A DNA stretch of 64,000 bases from an uncultured Emergencia sp. (GTDB lineage: Bacteria > Bacillota > Clostridia > Peptostreptococcales > Anaerovoracaceae), in assembly GCA_904420065.1 (NCBI GenBank), contig CAJFTU010000049.1, forward strand, positions 1 through 64,000. The letters are read 5' to 3'. Below, piece after piece: positions 1 to 7,233 of the stretch (position 1 is its first letter; every line of letters starts with the position of its first letter). The position numbers and the translations under genes are program-made. The notes beneath the pieces are model-generated. The model was not told where the DNA came from. It saw nothing but the letters and a program-made list of their open reading frames with translations, and made no database searches.

Positions 1-432
1 TAGATATCCTCGCCGTCCTGCTTCTTCAATCAATTTGGGCTGGATTAGCGGATATGTCCATTCTGACGGGAGTTCGTCAAATACGAACACCTTTTCTATC
101 TCACTATGCAATTCTGCCTCAAATTTTGCTATTTTCGCAAAATACAACATCCCATACATTTCTTCGCCCGTATCATTTACCCGATTCTTTCCAATGACAG
201 AATATACGCACACAGGCTCTATCGTAAAGTCCACTGCTCCCGTTTCCTCGTGCAATTCTCTTTTTGCCGTATCAATAATGGACTCTCCAATCTCTCTGTG
301 GCCACCCGGCACTTCAAAGGTCTCTCTTTCCTTGTGTTTACAAAATACCCATTTATCTTCGAACTTCGAAATGATAACTGCAAATTTAAGCAAGGCATCA
401 TCCACGGTATCGTAGAATTTAACTTCCATCAT
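1..432 (-). CDS. NUDIX hydrolase (8-oxo-dGTP diphosphatase type), 3' end beyond window
   Basis: The reading frame is open from an ATG-ATG pair at 427-432 to the left edge, so the C-terminus is missing. The protein starts MMEVKFYDTVDDALLKFAV. It contains a complete Nudix box: GHREIGE, then seven residues, then RELHEETGA, which fits G-x5-E-x7-REU-xEE-x-GU. Nudix enzymes hydrolyse nucleoside diphosphates linked to another group. The close spacing of box and neighbouring residues resembles MutT-like house-cleaning enzymes, but the substrate cannot be read from sequence. A GGAGG lies 7 bases before the first ATG. A promoter with a palindrome sits about 170 bases upstream (583-635). Confidence 0.85.
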   Translation of the reverse strand, partial: MMEVKFYDTVDDALLKFAVIISKFEDKWVFCKHKERETFEVPGGHREIGESIIDTAKRELHEETGAVDFTIEPVCVYSVIGKNRVNDTGEEMYGMLYFAKIAKFEAELHSEIEKVFVFDELPSEWTYPLIQPKLIEEAGRRGYL

Positions 433-456
433 CGTATTACCTCCATAATCTCCGAG

Positions 457-555
457 TTACATCCATCTTGGGGCTTCGGGGAAACAGCAAGCGCCTGCGC
501 CAGTGCAGCCGTTAAATCCGCCTTCGCTGGTAGTATTTTCCGCAAAAATCTCCAC
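457..555 (-). CDS. possible 32-residue Cys-containing small ORF
   Basis: This is a short frame between the minus-strand promoter (about 607-635) and the NUDIX gene. From a GTG at 553-555 it would encode MEIFAENTTSEGG, then a segment with GCTGAGACC (three Cys), ending PEAPRWM. Only a weak GGAAAGC-like ribosome site precedes the GTG. It could be a leader or small peptide, or the remnant of a longer gene. I recognise no family. The frame stays open upstream to 672, but that part crosses the promoter and is probably not translated. Confidence 0.2.
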   Translation of the reverse strand: MEIFAENTTSEGGFNGCTGAGACCFPEAPRWM

Positions 556-582
556 GCTTTCCTGCTGAACGGAACCTTGCAG

Positions 583-635
583 TGATTGCAGATGTATTCT
601 GCAATCAGTATAGCAGATAGGTTTAGTATATGTTA
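583..635 (-). promoter_or_regulatory. minus-strand promoter with 10-bp palindromic operator
   Basis: Read on the minus strand, a TTAACA (-35) and a TATACT (-10, complement of 607-612) are separated by 18 bases. Directly downstream, over the expected transcription start, lies a perfect inverted repeat: TGATTGCAGA (583-592), loop TGTAT, TCTGCAATCA (598-607). Its place suggests a repressor site controlling the NUDIX gene. The regulator is unknown. The rest of 433-846 holds no convincing gene. Confidence 0.5.
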
Positions 636-779
636 AGAGAAAATAAAACAAAAGGCTAATATTCTTTTTCAAGTATATCGGGCCTGTCTCCGTCGACTAT
701 TAATCTTTAGGCAGTTGCAGAATAGGAAATCGAATAATCCCATAGCAGAGGGAGAGCCTGAAAGTAACTTGCCTTTTAC

Positions 780-807
780 TTTACACTGGATTTGTTTAGT
801 ATATAAT
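780..807 (+). promoter_or_regulatory. sigma-A-type promoter of the methyltransferase gene
   Basis: TTTACA (780-785) and a consensus TATAAT (802-807) are 16 bases apart. The start codon follows 39 bases later behind a CCGGAGG ribosome site. Confidence 0.65.
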
Positions 808-846
808 TGAATTAAAGAGACAAACTGAAACTCCCGGAGGTTCGAG

Positions 847-1584
847 ATGGCAAAACAAAATATCTATGATAACGAAATCTTTTTTGCAGGATATAAGGGA
901 ATTAGAGATAATGAGGCGAACGCCAATAATCTGTTTGAAATGCCGGCTTTGTTTTCCATGATGCCCCAATTAAAAGGAAAAAGGGTTTTAGATCTGGGAT
1001 GCGGCTTTGGAGAACATTGCAGAAAGTTTGTCGATTATGGAGCAGAAGAGGTAGTCGGAATCGATATATCCGAAAAGATGCTGAAAGTGGCCATGGCTGA
1101 GAACTGCCACCCTAAGATACAGTATATCAATATGCCGATGGAAGATATTTCCCAATTACAGGGACGGTTTGATATTGTAGTTAGTTCTTTAGCCTTTCAC
1201 TATATTGAAGACTTCAAAGGCGTGATAGGGAATGTGTACAAACTGCTTGACGAGGATGGAATATTTATTTTTTCACAGGAAAACCCGTTATGTACATGTC
1301 ATTCAGGAGGCGACAGGTGGACAAGAGATGAAAACGGAGCCAAATTATTCGCAAATCTTTCCTGTTATGGCGTAGAAGGTGAAAGAGAATCCGCTTGGTT
1401 TGTCGATAATGTCAAAAAATATCATAGAACATTTTCTACTATCATAAATACCTTGATAGAAGCGGGATTTTCCATTGAGAAGATGCTTGAGCCTGTGCCG
1501 ACGGCTGAGTTGCTTGAGAAGTATCCTGAATATAAGGACTTACTTCATAAACCGGATTTTTTTTTAATAAAAGCAAAAAAATAA
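847..1584 (+). CDS. class I SAM-dependent methyltransferase
   Basis: A 245-residue Rossmann-fold methyltransferase of the Methyltransf_11/UbiE-like kind. The SAM-binding motif I, VLDLGCGFG, is at residues 47-55. The acidic end of strand 2 is VVGIDISEKM, near residue 75, and FDIVVSSLAFHYIED is the post-II motif. The acceptor substrate is not evident; small-molecule methylation is usual for this length. It is monocistronic, with its own promoter and a CCGGAGG ribosome site. The downstream gap (1585-1708) carries a long imperfect hairpin whose inner arms are CATCTTTT and AAAAGATG. It lacks a T tract, so it is not a clear terminator. Confidence 0.85.
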   Translation: MAKQNIYDNEIFFAGYKGIRDNEANANNLFEMPALFSMMPQLKGKRVLDLGCGFGEHCRKFVDYGAEEVVGIDISEKMLKVAMAENCHPKIQYINMPMEDISQLQGRFDIVVSSLAFHYIEDFKGVIGNVYKLLDEDGIFIFSQENPLCTCHSGGDRWTRDENGAKLFANLSCYGVEGERESAWFVDNVKKYHRTFSTIINTLIEAGFSIEKMLEPVPTAELLEKYPEYKDLLHKPDFFLIKAKK

Positions 1585-1726
1585 CACGCTGCCTTCCACG
1601 GCGCAGAAAAACAGCCGAATCATCTTTTCTGAAAAAAGATGGAAGGAAGCAGCGGCGTCTGGTAGAATAAACGTAGGTTAAATTTCAGCATAGAAATTAT
1701 TTTGCAGAATGGGAGAGGTGCAGAGA

Positions 1727-2185
1727 GTGAAGCTTAAAAATCCGATGATCGTTGTAACGGATATGGATAAGTCCGTTGAGTTTTATAAAAAGACACTCGG
1801 ACTTCACGTCATAATGGATTTTGGTGCAAATAAGACGCTGACCGGGGGTCTGGCCCTGCAGACGGCAGAGACTTACGAGAACTTTATCGATTCGGGAAAG
1901 ATCGCTTTTGGCGGCAACAATTTTGAGATTTACTTTGAGGAAGATGACTTCGATAAGTTTCTATCCCGTTTGGCAGAGTGCGGCGTGGAATACGTACATC
2001 CAGTTAAAGAGCATTCGTGGGGGCAGAGGGTCGTTCGCTTCTATGACCCGGACAGGCACATTATAGAAGTGGGTGAGAATCTGAAGGTGGTCTGCAGGCG
2101 CTTTTTGGACGACGGAATGACGCCGGAACAGGTCGCCCAGCGTATGGATGTACCGATGAAATTGGTGAAAGCGTGTATTCGTTAG
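1727..2185 (+). CDS. VOC (glyoxalase/dioxygenase superfamily) protein
   Basis: About 152 residues. The N-terminal 120 form a vicinal-oxygen-chelate fold: NPMIVVTDMDKSVEFYKKTLGL begins the first beta-alpha-beta unit, and FYDPDRHIIEVGE is the metal-side strand with Glu. A C-terminal tail (DGMTPEQVAQRMDVPMKLV) looks like a small helix-turn-helix-like extension often attached to clostridial VOC proteins. I chose the GTG at 1727 because GGGAGAGG sits 8 bases upstream; the ATG at 1709, six codons earlier, lacks a ribosome site. Substrate unknown. A rho-independent terminator follows at 2311. Confidence 0.8.
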   Translation: MKLKNPMIVVTDMDKSVEFYKKTLGLHVIMDFGANKTLTGGLALQTAETYENFIDSGKIAFGGNNFEIYFEEDDFDKFLSRLAECGVEYVHPVKEHSWGQRVVRFYDPDRHIIEVGENLKVVCRRFLDDGMTPEQVAQRMDVPMKLVKACIR

Positions 2186-2240
2186 GCGGGAACTGAAGGA
2201 TAAAAGAGCGGCGTCCTAAAACCGAACATTACGACACGGA

Positions 2241-2266
2241 ATTGGGGATTTGCATTGGGGATTTGC
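2241..2266. repeat. tandem duplication of a 13-bp unit
   Basis: Two exact head-to-tail copies of ATTGGGGATTTGC lie in the non-coding gap after the VOC gene. This is probably a replication-slippage duplication. No role is visible. Confidence 0.85.
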
Positions 2267-2310
2267 GGTGTTTGATTCCCAAGGAAATCCCATTTCAAAT
2301 TGACAGGCGA

Positions 2311-2345
2311 AATGACGAACTCAGTCGAGTAACCGTCATTTTTTC
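2311..2345 (+). terminator. rho-independent terminator
   Basis: AATGACG pairs with CGTCATT, and an inner ACTC/GAGT pair closes the loop. A T run follows. It ends the VOC transcript. Confidence 0.75.
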
Positions 2346-2446
2346 TTTAAGAAAGATATAGATTGGATCGGATCGCAGCTTATCCTGTGTATCCACAATA
2401 GAAAAAAGAGACAAATCCGAGAAAAATTTATGGGGAGGAAGGTTGT

Positions 2447-2872
2447 ATGAAGCTTACAAAAGAAATTATAGAGATGTTTGAAAAGGATCGTTTTGCCACC
2501 GGAAACGGAGCGATTATTGAAGAGGTTGCCGATCGCTACGCCAAGTGCAGCTTGAAGCTGGAGGAAATCCATCGCAACGCGATCGGAGCGGTAATGGGCG
2601 GAGTGTACTTTACTCTCGCTGATTTTGCCTTTGCAGTTGCCGTAAATTGGAAGCAGCTCGATACCGTTTCACTCCATTCGGATATCGCTTATCTTGGGGC
2701 GGCAAGGGGAGATCGCCTGACAGCAGAAGCGATCTGCATCAAAGAGGGAAAGACGACCAGTTATTACCGTATTGAAGTGAAAGACGCGGAAGATCGGCTG
2801 GTTGCAGTTGTAAACACTACGGGCTACAGACAGTCTGCCGGTACGGCTGTCAGCGGCGCAGGAGAAAGGTGA
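2447..2872 (+). CDS. PaaI-type hotdog thioesterase
   Basis: A 141-residue hotdog-fold acyl-CoA thioesterase of the PaaI/YbgC superfamily. The motif HRNAIGAVMGGVYFTLADFA (about residues 44-63) corresponds to the HGG...LAD signature on the long central helix. Later strands (LTAEAICIKEGKTTSYYRIEV) fit the hotdog sheet. It would hydrolyse an acyl- or aryl-CoA, acting as a tetramer; the substrate is not readable. Start ATG follows GGGGAGGAAGG. It is a single gene, with no partner to suggest a pathway. Confidence 0.85.
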   Translation: MKLTKEIIEMFEKDRFATGNGAIIEEVADRYAKCSLKLEEIHRNAIGAVMGGVYFTLADFAFAVAVNWKQLDTVSLHSDIAYLGAARGDRLTAEAICIKEGKTTSYYRIEVKDAEDRLVAVVNTTGYRQSAGTAVSGAGER

Positions 2873-2898
2873 CTTTCCTGTGCCTGTTCGCCTCCTGC

Positions 2899-3048
2899 TT
2901 ACAATCTGTTTTTATCTCCCCATTCGCACATGCCGTCTAAAATGGGGATCAGGGATTTTCCGCGTTCTGTAAGACTGTATTCCACTTTAGGAGGAATCTG
3001 AGGGTATTCTTTCCGGTGAACCAGCTGATCCGCTTCCAGCTCCTTCAA
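2899..3048 (-). pseudogene. C-terminal stump of an HxlR-family regulator
   Basis: The minus strand reads [20 protein letters not shown], then [18 protein letters not shown], ending GDKNRL and a stop. This is the recognition-helix end, wing and C-terminal helix of an HxlR winged-helix regulator. The N-terminal half, start codon and promoter are absent. Homology stops at about 3046-3050, where a plus-strand flavodoxin stump begins. It is a deletion remnant and not functional. Confidence 0.8.
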
Positions 3049-3220
3049 AGCGGAAGGAAACGGATTCGAAGACGTGCTCGTCTATTACAATCATCTCATG
3101 GAGCATCTTCAATGGAAGAATCTGGGTCATGTACTGGCCGGAGGAAACATGGACGCAGGCGATATTGAAGGAAAGCCTGAAATTCAGCAAGCCTGTCAGT
3201 TAGGGAAATCTATACGGTAA
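3049..3220 (+). pseudogene. C-terminal stump of a flavodoxin-family NAD(P)H oxidoreductase
   Basis: The plus strand reads [20 protein letters not shown], then KNLGHVLAGGNMDAGDIEGK, ending at TAA 3218-3220. This is the usual C-terminus of small flavodoxin-like NADPH:FMN oxidoreductases that neighbour hxlR regulators. The FMN-binding N-terminal two thirds and the start are missing. It joins directly to the hxlR stump, so one deletion probably removed both 5' halves and the shared divergent promoter. Confidence 0.8.
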
Positions 3221-3334
3221 GCGCAGAAAGCTCGGATAGAGATACAAATTGAATTTTTGAAGAAAATTCTGTCTATTCGCTCTAAAGTTTGAAAATCAAC
3301 GCCTTTTATGTTAGACTAATAGCAGACGGCAGCG

Positions 3335-3934
3335 ATGGAGGTGGAACCGATAGATTTTACTGTGTTAATTGCGGCAGTCGGCTGTATTACTGGATTAGTG
3401 TCTCTGGGCATAGAAGCCGCCAGATTTTTCTCCGAGCGGCCTCACGTAAAACTCCGCACGTTCGATGAGCTGAACAATTATATCTGTGGAACAGATCAGG
3501 GCGAAGTCGTTCGGTGCTATCTAAATCTGCAGATTCTGGATACCGGTGATAAGCATCTTCTGCTGCAGGATGTGTATATGAAGAGACCCGGGACAAAGAA
3601 AAAGACGGGCACGTTAGTCCATTACAGCAGGGCTTTTACAGGGATGCCGTGGAAATACTGTGACGGACAGGAAATAGAAGAACCCGGGCAGCTGCGCCTT
3701 CCGGCCAGCATCCCGCCAGGCGGGATCTTCGAAGCTTCTCTGTTGTTCGTCGATGTACCTGAAGAATGTTATCATACGGAAGATTCTTTCCTCTATCCGG
3801 TTCTTTGCGCCGTATTTGCCTCCGGACGCATAAGGGAACTTGAGATTCAGGGGATCTGCACTTATCCGGACAGTGATCTGGTTTACTGTGATAAAAACGG
3901 AAAACAGTACAGCATGCAGCCCGAAAAACTGTAG
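3335..3934 (+). CDS. hypothetical membrane-anchored protein
   Basis: 199 residues, not recognised. Residues 8-27 (FTVLIAAVGCITGLVSLGIE) form one N-terminal membrane segment. The rest is a soluble beta-rich domain (RCYLNLQILDTGDKHLLLQD, SLLFVDVPEEC) that resembles no named family to my eye. The start is uncertain: the ATG at 3335 has only weak Shine-Dalgarno complementarity. It is flanked by the hxlR/flavodoxin deletion scar and dppA-like gene and has no operon partner. It may be an orphan accessory gene. Confidence 0.55.
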   Translation: MEVEPIDFTVLIAAVGCITGLVSLGIEAARFFSERPHVKLRTFDELNNYICGTDQGEVVRCYLNLQILDTGDKHLLLQDVYMKRPGTKKKTGTLVHYSRAFTGMPWKYCDGQEIEEPGQLRLPASIPPGGIFEASLLFVDVPEECYHTEDSFLYPVLCAVFASGRIRELEIQGICTYPDSDLVYCDKNGKQYSMQPEKL

Positions 3935-4072
3935 GCTGAAAGTCCGGACATTTTGACGGTTGTTTGATTCGGCATAAACTTCTGCAGAGCCGGTTAAAGG
4001 CAGGGCACACTTGACCGCAGAGCGTCTGCAGGATTTAAATGAAATATGGGCGGGGCCCGGAATGGAGGAAAA

Positions 4073-4867
4073 ATGAAAGTTTATATCAGTGCAGACATTG
4101 AAGGCGTAACAGGTGTTACTTCCTGGAACGAAACAGAGTTAGGCCACCATGAGCACAGAGCGGCGGCACTGCAGATGACGAAAGAGGTTTTAGCGGCTTG
4201 CCAGGCTGCTGCCCAGTGCGGCGCCGACGAGATCGTGGTTAAGGACGCTCACGATTCGGCGAGGAATATGATTGCGGATATGTTTCCGGATAATGTGACC
4301 CTTGTTCGCGGCTGGACCAACACACCAGAGTCCATGATGGCGGGAATAGACGAGACCTTTGACGCGGCAATTTTCATCGGCTATCACAGTGGAGCGGGCT
4401 ATAACGGGAACCCTCTTGCGCATACGATGAATACGATCAACAATTACGTAAAGATTAATGGCAAAAGGGCTGCGGAGTTCGATATGAACGCTTATGTGGC
4501 CGCCTATTATCACGTTCCTGTTGTCTTTGTCAGCGGCGATAAGGAACTCTGTGATCACGCCGCAGAGCTGGTGCCGGAAATACGGTCTGTAGGGGTAAAA
4601 AGCGGAGTGGGCAACGCAACGTTCAGCATGTCCTGTGAAAAAGCCTGCAGGCTGATCGGCGAGGGAGTTAAAGAGGGTCTTCAGCACCTGAAGGAATGTC
4701 AGATCCAGTCGCCGGAGAAATTCGAAATGGAAATCAACTTCAAAGACTGTGTCAACGCTCTTCGCGCCTCCTTCTATCCGGGAGTCAGACAGCTTGACGA
4801 GAGAACAGTAACTTACACGGGAAAGGATATTCAGGATATGATGACGGCCAGGATGTTTATCCTGTAG
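4073..4867 (+). CDS. dppA: M55 family D-aminopeptidase (DppA-like)
   Basis: 264 residues, the normal length for DppA, a self-compartmentalising zinc D-amino-peptidase that cuts D-Ala-containing peptides from cell-wall turnover. The expected metal ligands are visible: Asp8 and Glu10 in SADIEGVTG, His60 in KDAHDSARN, His105 in GYHSGAG and Glu135 in AAEFDMNA. The ATG at 4073 is chosen over an upstream ATG at 4046 because GGAGG precedes it at correct spacing and family members begin with MK(V/L)Y. No dipeptide transporter is adjacent, unlike in the Bacillus dpp operon. A strong terminator follows. Confidence 0.9.
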   Translation: MKVYISADIEGVTGVTSWNETELGHHEHRAAALQMTKEVLAACQAAAQCGADEIVVKDAHDSARNMIADMFPDNVTLVRGWTNTPESMMAGIDETFDAAIFIGYHSGAGYNGNPLAHTMNTINNYVKINGKRAAEFDMNAYVAAYYHVPVVFVSGDKELCDHAAELVPEIRSVGVKSGVGNATFSMSCEKACRLIGEGVKEGLQHLKECQIQSPEKFEMEINFKDCVNALRASFYPGVRQLDERTVTYTGKDIQDMMTARMFIL

Positions 4868-4968
4868 ATCACAAGGTGCTCCTTATTTGAAGACGGAGGG
4901 GAAGAGACTCTCCGCGCTGTAAAGATAAAACAACATAATCGGGCGGTAGGTTGTTCGCGCCGCCTGAT

Positions 4969-5001
4969 CACAAAAACGCTCCGATGGGGGCGTTTTTTGT
5001 G
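4969..5001 (+). terminator. rho-independent terminator after dppA
   Basis: CACAAAAACGCTCC pairs with GGGGGCGTTTTTTGTG around a 3-base loop, leaving a T-rich 3' arm. Confidence 0.85.
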
Positions 5002-5033
5002 TGAAAGGTAAAGATAAAATTGTGGTTTGCGTC

Positions 5034-5081
5034 TTGACATTTATATCGCAGTTCGATATAATTTATATATCGAACTGCGAT
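5034..5081 (+). promoter_or_regulatory. consensus promoter with 16-bp inverted-repeat operator (PadR autoregulation)
   Basis: A perfect TTGACA (5034-5039) and a perfect TATAAT (5057-5062) are 17 bases apart. A 16-bp perfect inverted repeat, ATCGCAGTTCGATATA at 5045-5060 and its complement at 5066-5081, spans spacer, -10 and start site. The left arm contains its own small palindrome TATCG-N5-CGATA, and the right arm nearly so. This is what a PadR dimer pair repressing its own gene would need; the binding is inferred. Confidence 0.8.
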
Positions 5082-5112
5082 GCATCGCAGCAAAGAGGAA
5101 GTGGAAGAAGAT

Positions 5113-5430
5113 ATGGATGCACATATAAAAAGAGTATACGTACCCATGACGGAAACCGGATTTTACATCCTGCTGTGCCTGAGGGAACCCAATCACGGCT
5201 ATGGCATTGTCCAGCGGGTAAAGTCGCTGACAGAAGGTGAAATCCTGCTGAGTCCGGGGACTATGTACGGCAGCCTGTCAAAGATGGAAAAAGACGGTCT
5301 GATTCGATTTATCCAAGAAGAGGAGAAGCGAAAAATCTATCAGATTACGGAACTGGGGCAGGAGGTCCTGAATCTGGAGCTAAAGAGAATCCGGCGCCTG
5401 TATCGGAATGCAGAGGAGGTAACCCGATGA
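5113..5430 (+). CDS. PadR family transcriptional regulator
   Basis: 105-residue winged-helix repressor of the PadR subfamily that pairs with DUF2812 proteins. The core reads MTETGFYILLCLREPNHGYGI, followed by the recognition region SPGTMYGSLSKMEKDGLI and the wing EEEKRKIYQITELG. The ATG at 5113 is chosen because GGAAGAAG is next to it; an upstream in-frame ATG at 5080 lies inside the operator. The stop overlaps the next gene's ATGA. It probably represses the operon by binding the palindrome at 5045-5081, released by an unknown ligand or membrane stress. Confidence 0.85.
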   Translation: MDAHIKRVYVPMTETGFYILLCLREPNHGYGIVQRVKSLTEGEILLSPGTMYGSLSKMEKDGLIRFIQEEEKRKIYQITELGQEVLNLELKRIRRLYRNAEEVTR

Positions 5431-5969
5431 AAGAACGTAAAACCGAATTTCATTTTTTTACCATTATGGAATACGAAGAAGAAGCCGCTTATCTGCAGGA
5501 TATGCGCAGAAGCGGCTGGAAATTGGAAAAGGTTACTTTCCCCGGAATTTATCGATTTACCCGCTGTCAGCCGGAGGAAGTGGTTTATCAGTTGGACTAT
5601 AATCAGGACGGGATCGCCAACAAGGAAGAATATGTTCAGATGTTCAGCGATTGCGGCTGGGAATACCTGTTTGACTTTATGGGATACAGCTATTTCTGCA
5701 AATCCAGAGAGTTGATGACAGGCAGAGAAGAGATCTTTTGCGACGACCAGTCCAGACTGGACATGATAAAGCGCATCTTTTGCGGAAGAATTCTCCCTCT
5801 GCTCGTCATCTTTCTCTGTGTTGTTATTCCTTCATTTTACCACTATGCTTTTCAGGAGGAGCAAGGAGTGTGGGCGATTGCCTTCGGCGTCTTTTGTTTT
5901 CTGTATCTGGCTCTGTTTGTTCACTTTGCCCTTCAATTTTATCGGATAAGACAAAGGCTAAAGCGTTAA
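5427..5969 (+). CDS. DUF2812 membrane protein
   Basis: 180 residues. Residues 1-110 are the cytosolic DUF2812 domain (YEEEAAYLQDMRRSGWKLEKV, FPGIYRFTRCQPEEVVYQLDY). Residues 121-139 and 149-170 form two membrane helices. It overlaps padR by ATGA, so it is translationally coupled. PadR-DUF2812 pairs are common in Bacillota, but their role is unproven; a membrane stress sensor or anti-regulator is the usual guess. Confidence 0.85.
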   Translation: MKERKTEFHFFTIMEYEEEAAYLQDMRRSGWKLEKVTFPGIYRFTRCQPEEVVYQLDYNQDGIANKEEYVQMFSDCGWEYLFDFMGYSYFCKSRELMTGREEIFCDDQSRLDMIKRIFCGRILPLLVIFLCVVIPSFYHYAFQEEQGVWAIAFGVFCFLYLALFVHFALQFYRIRQRLKR

Positions 5970-5975
5970 ATCTGT

Positions 5976-6641
5976 TTATGCCCAGGAGAAGTTTTCTTTG
6001 CCTGCGCCCAGTTCGAAGTGGTATTTTACAATGCCCAGATCGACTTTGGCGTAGAATCCCAGTCCCGCTTTTGCGGTGACTGTTCCATCCCTATAGGTCA
6101 GGGAGAACTTCTGCTGGTTCATCGCGGTAGGGGCAAGAAGAGCGGCCTCCACACCGGCTTTAAACCAATCGGGAGTATCGGCGCTGATATTGCTGACTGC
6201 TCCCGCATCTTTTGATTTGTGGGCCGAGCCCTGTGTTTTTCCGTAGCCCAGCGCAATGACGACAGTCACTTTTTCGTCTGCGGCCGTGGAAAACGTACCG
6301 GGGATTTTCTTGTAGGTCATTGCGACCCAGCAGGTGTTAAGTCCTAACTGCTGCGCTTTCAGAACGAGCCTTTCGCCGTAATAACCGCACTGCTCATCCA
6401 GCTGGCGGCCCTTCTTTCCCACGAGCGCAATGTAATTTCTTACGCCGCTGAATTTACCGTAGTGAGCCATAAAACTGTCGAAGGCCTTCGGCTCATCGGT
6501 TATCAGCTGAATGTGCAGGCCGCTCTCTTTGTTGCAGGCGTCAATTTCCTGCTGCAGAGCGTCTAAAATCTCTTTTCCTAAGGGTTTATCGGTGTACTGG
6601 CGGACGCTGTGCCGCATTTTCATCACTTCCATGAGTTCCAT
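5976..6641 (-). CDS. nitroreductase family protein
   Basis: 221-residue FMN-dependent nitroreductase-fold protein. The N-terminal MKMRHSVRQYTDKPLGKE is the canonical phosphate-binding RxSxRxY strand. The second FMN contact region is LLAPTAMNQQKFSLTY (about residues 168-183), and a central GLNTCWVAM motif is visible. It reduces quinones, nitro-compounds or flavins with NAD(P)H; the true substrate is unknown. It lies 14 bases after the ArsR gene in the same operon, with ribosome site GGAGG. It converges on the DUF2812 gene with a 6-base gap. Confidence 0.88.
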   Translation of the reverse strand: MELMEVMKMRHSVRQYTDKPLGKEILDALQQEIDACNKESGLHIQLITDEPKAFDSFMAHYGKFSGVRNYIALVGKKGRQLDEQCGYYGERLVLKAQQLGLNTCWVAMTYKKIPGTFSTAADEKVTVVIALGYGKTQGSAHKSKDAGAVSNISADTPDWFKAGVEAALLAPTAMNQQKFSLTYRDGTVTAKAGLGFYAKVDLGIVKYHFELGAGKENFSWA

Positions 6642-6655
6642 AATTTTTTCCTCCG

Positions 6656-7006
6656 TTATTCTTTTTCCCCGCTTCTGTCGGGAAGATTTTCCATAATCGC
6701 CTTGGCGTGGGTCAACATCTGAAGCAGTTGATTCATCGCCTCCGCGTCGGCGTCGAAATAATAATAGTTCTTTGTGCCTTCACGGCGCATTTTGACCAGT
6801 CCGGCATTTTTTAGAATCTGCAGATGGTGAGAGACTGCAGGACGGGAAAGGTTGGTTTTTTGTGTGATTTCTCCTACGCGGACACCCGTGCATTCTCCCA
6901 TCTGCATCATCTCTATGATCAGATGCTGGCGGGTTTCATCGCCGAGGGCGGTCAGGATTTTTTGGCAGGCTGCAAACTCAGCCGCCAGTTCCATGATATC
7001 TTTCAA
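6656..7006 (-). CDS. ArsR family winged-helix regulator
   Basis: 116 residues. The ArsR/SmtB core is LTALGDETRQHLIIEMM, then VGEITQKTNLSRPAVSHHLQIL (helix-turn-helix) and GLVKMRREGTKNYYYF (wing). No CxC or histidine metal site is obvious, so it may sense redox state or another ligand and not a metal. Translation most likely begins at a TTG (7004-7006) behind GAAAGGCG; an ATG four codons inside is the alternative. It is the first gene of an operon with the nitroreductase, which it probably represses together with itself. Confidence 0.85.
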   Translation of the reverse strand: MKDIMELAAEFAACQKILTALGDETRQHLIIEMMQMGECTGVRVGEITQKTNLSRPAVSHHLQILKNAGLVKMRREGTKNYYYFDADAEAMNQLLQMLTHAKAIMENLPDRSGEKE

Positions 7007-7233
7007 TGTCTTTATCGCCTTTCGTTTATTTGTTTAAACCATCATATCATATAATTTCGCCGATAATTCATTGGTAAAGAAAATCGAGATCATAGATGTT
7101 CGGCATGACCGGTACGAATTTTTTTCTCTCCCTGCAGAGGATAGCGCTGCGCTTTTGTTTATGCTATACTGTTTTTGGAAAGTGCTGCATTTCAGCAGGT
7201 AAAGATGAAGGGTGAAAGAGGAGGAAGAAGCAT

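Noticed and set aside
457-672. 71-codon minus frame starting MKKNISLLFYF
   Set aside because: Its N-terminal half crosses the promoter and operator, and the signal-like start is AT-rich non-coding DNA. Only the last 32 codons are kept as a weak candidate.
1590-1660. Terminator after the methyltransferase gene
   Set aside because: A long imperfect hairpin is present, but no T tract follows it on the plus strand.
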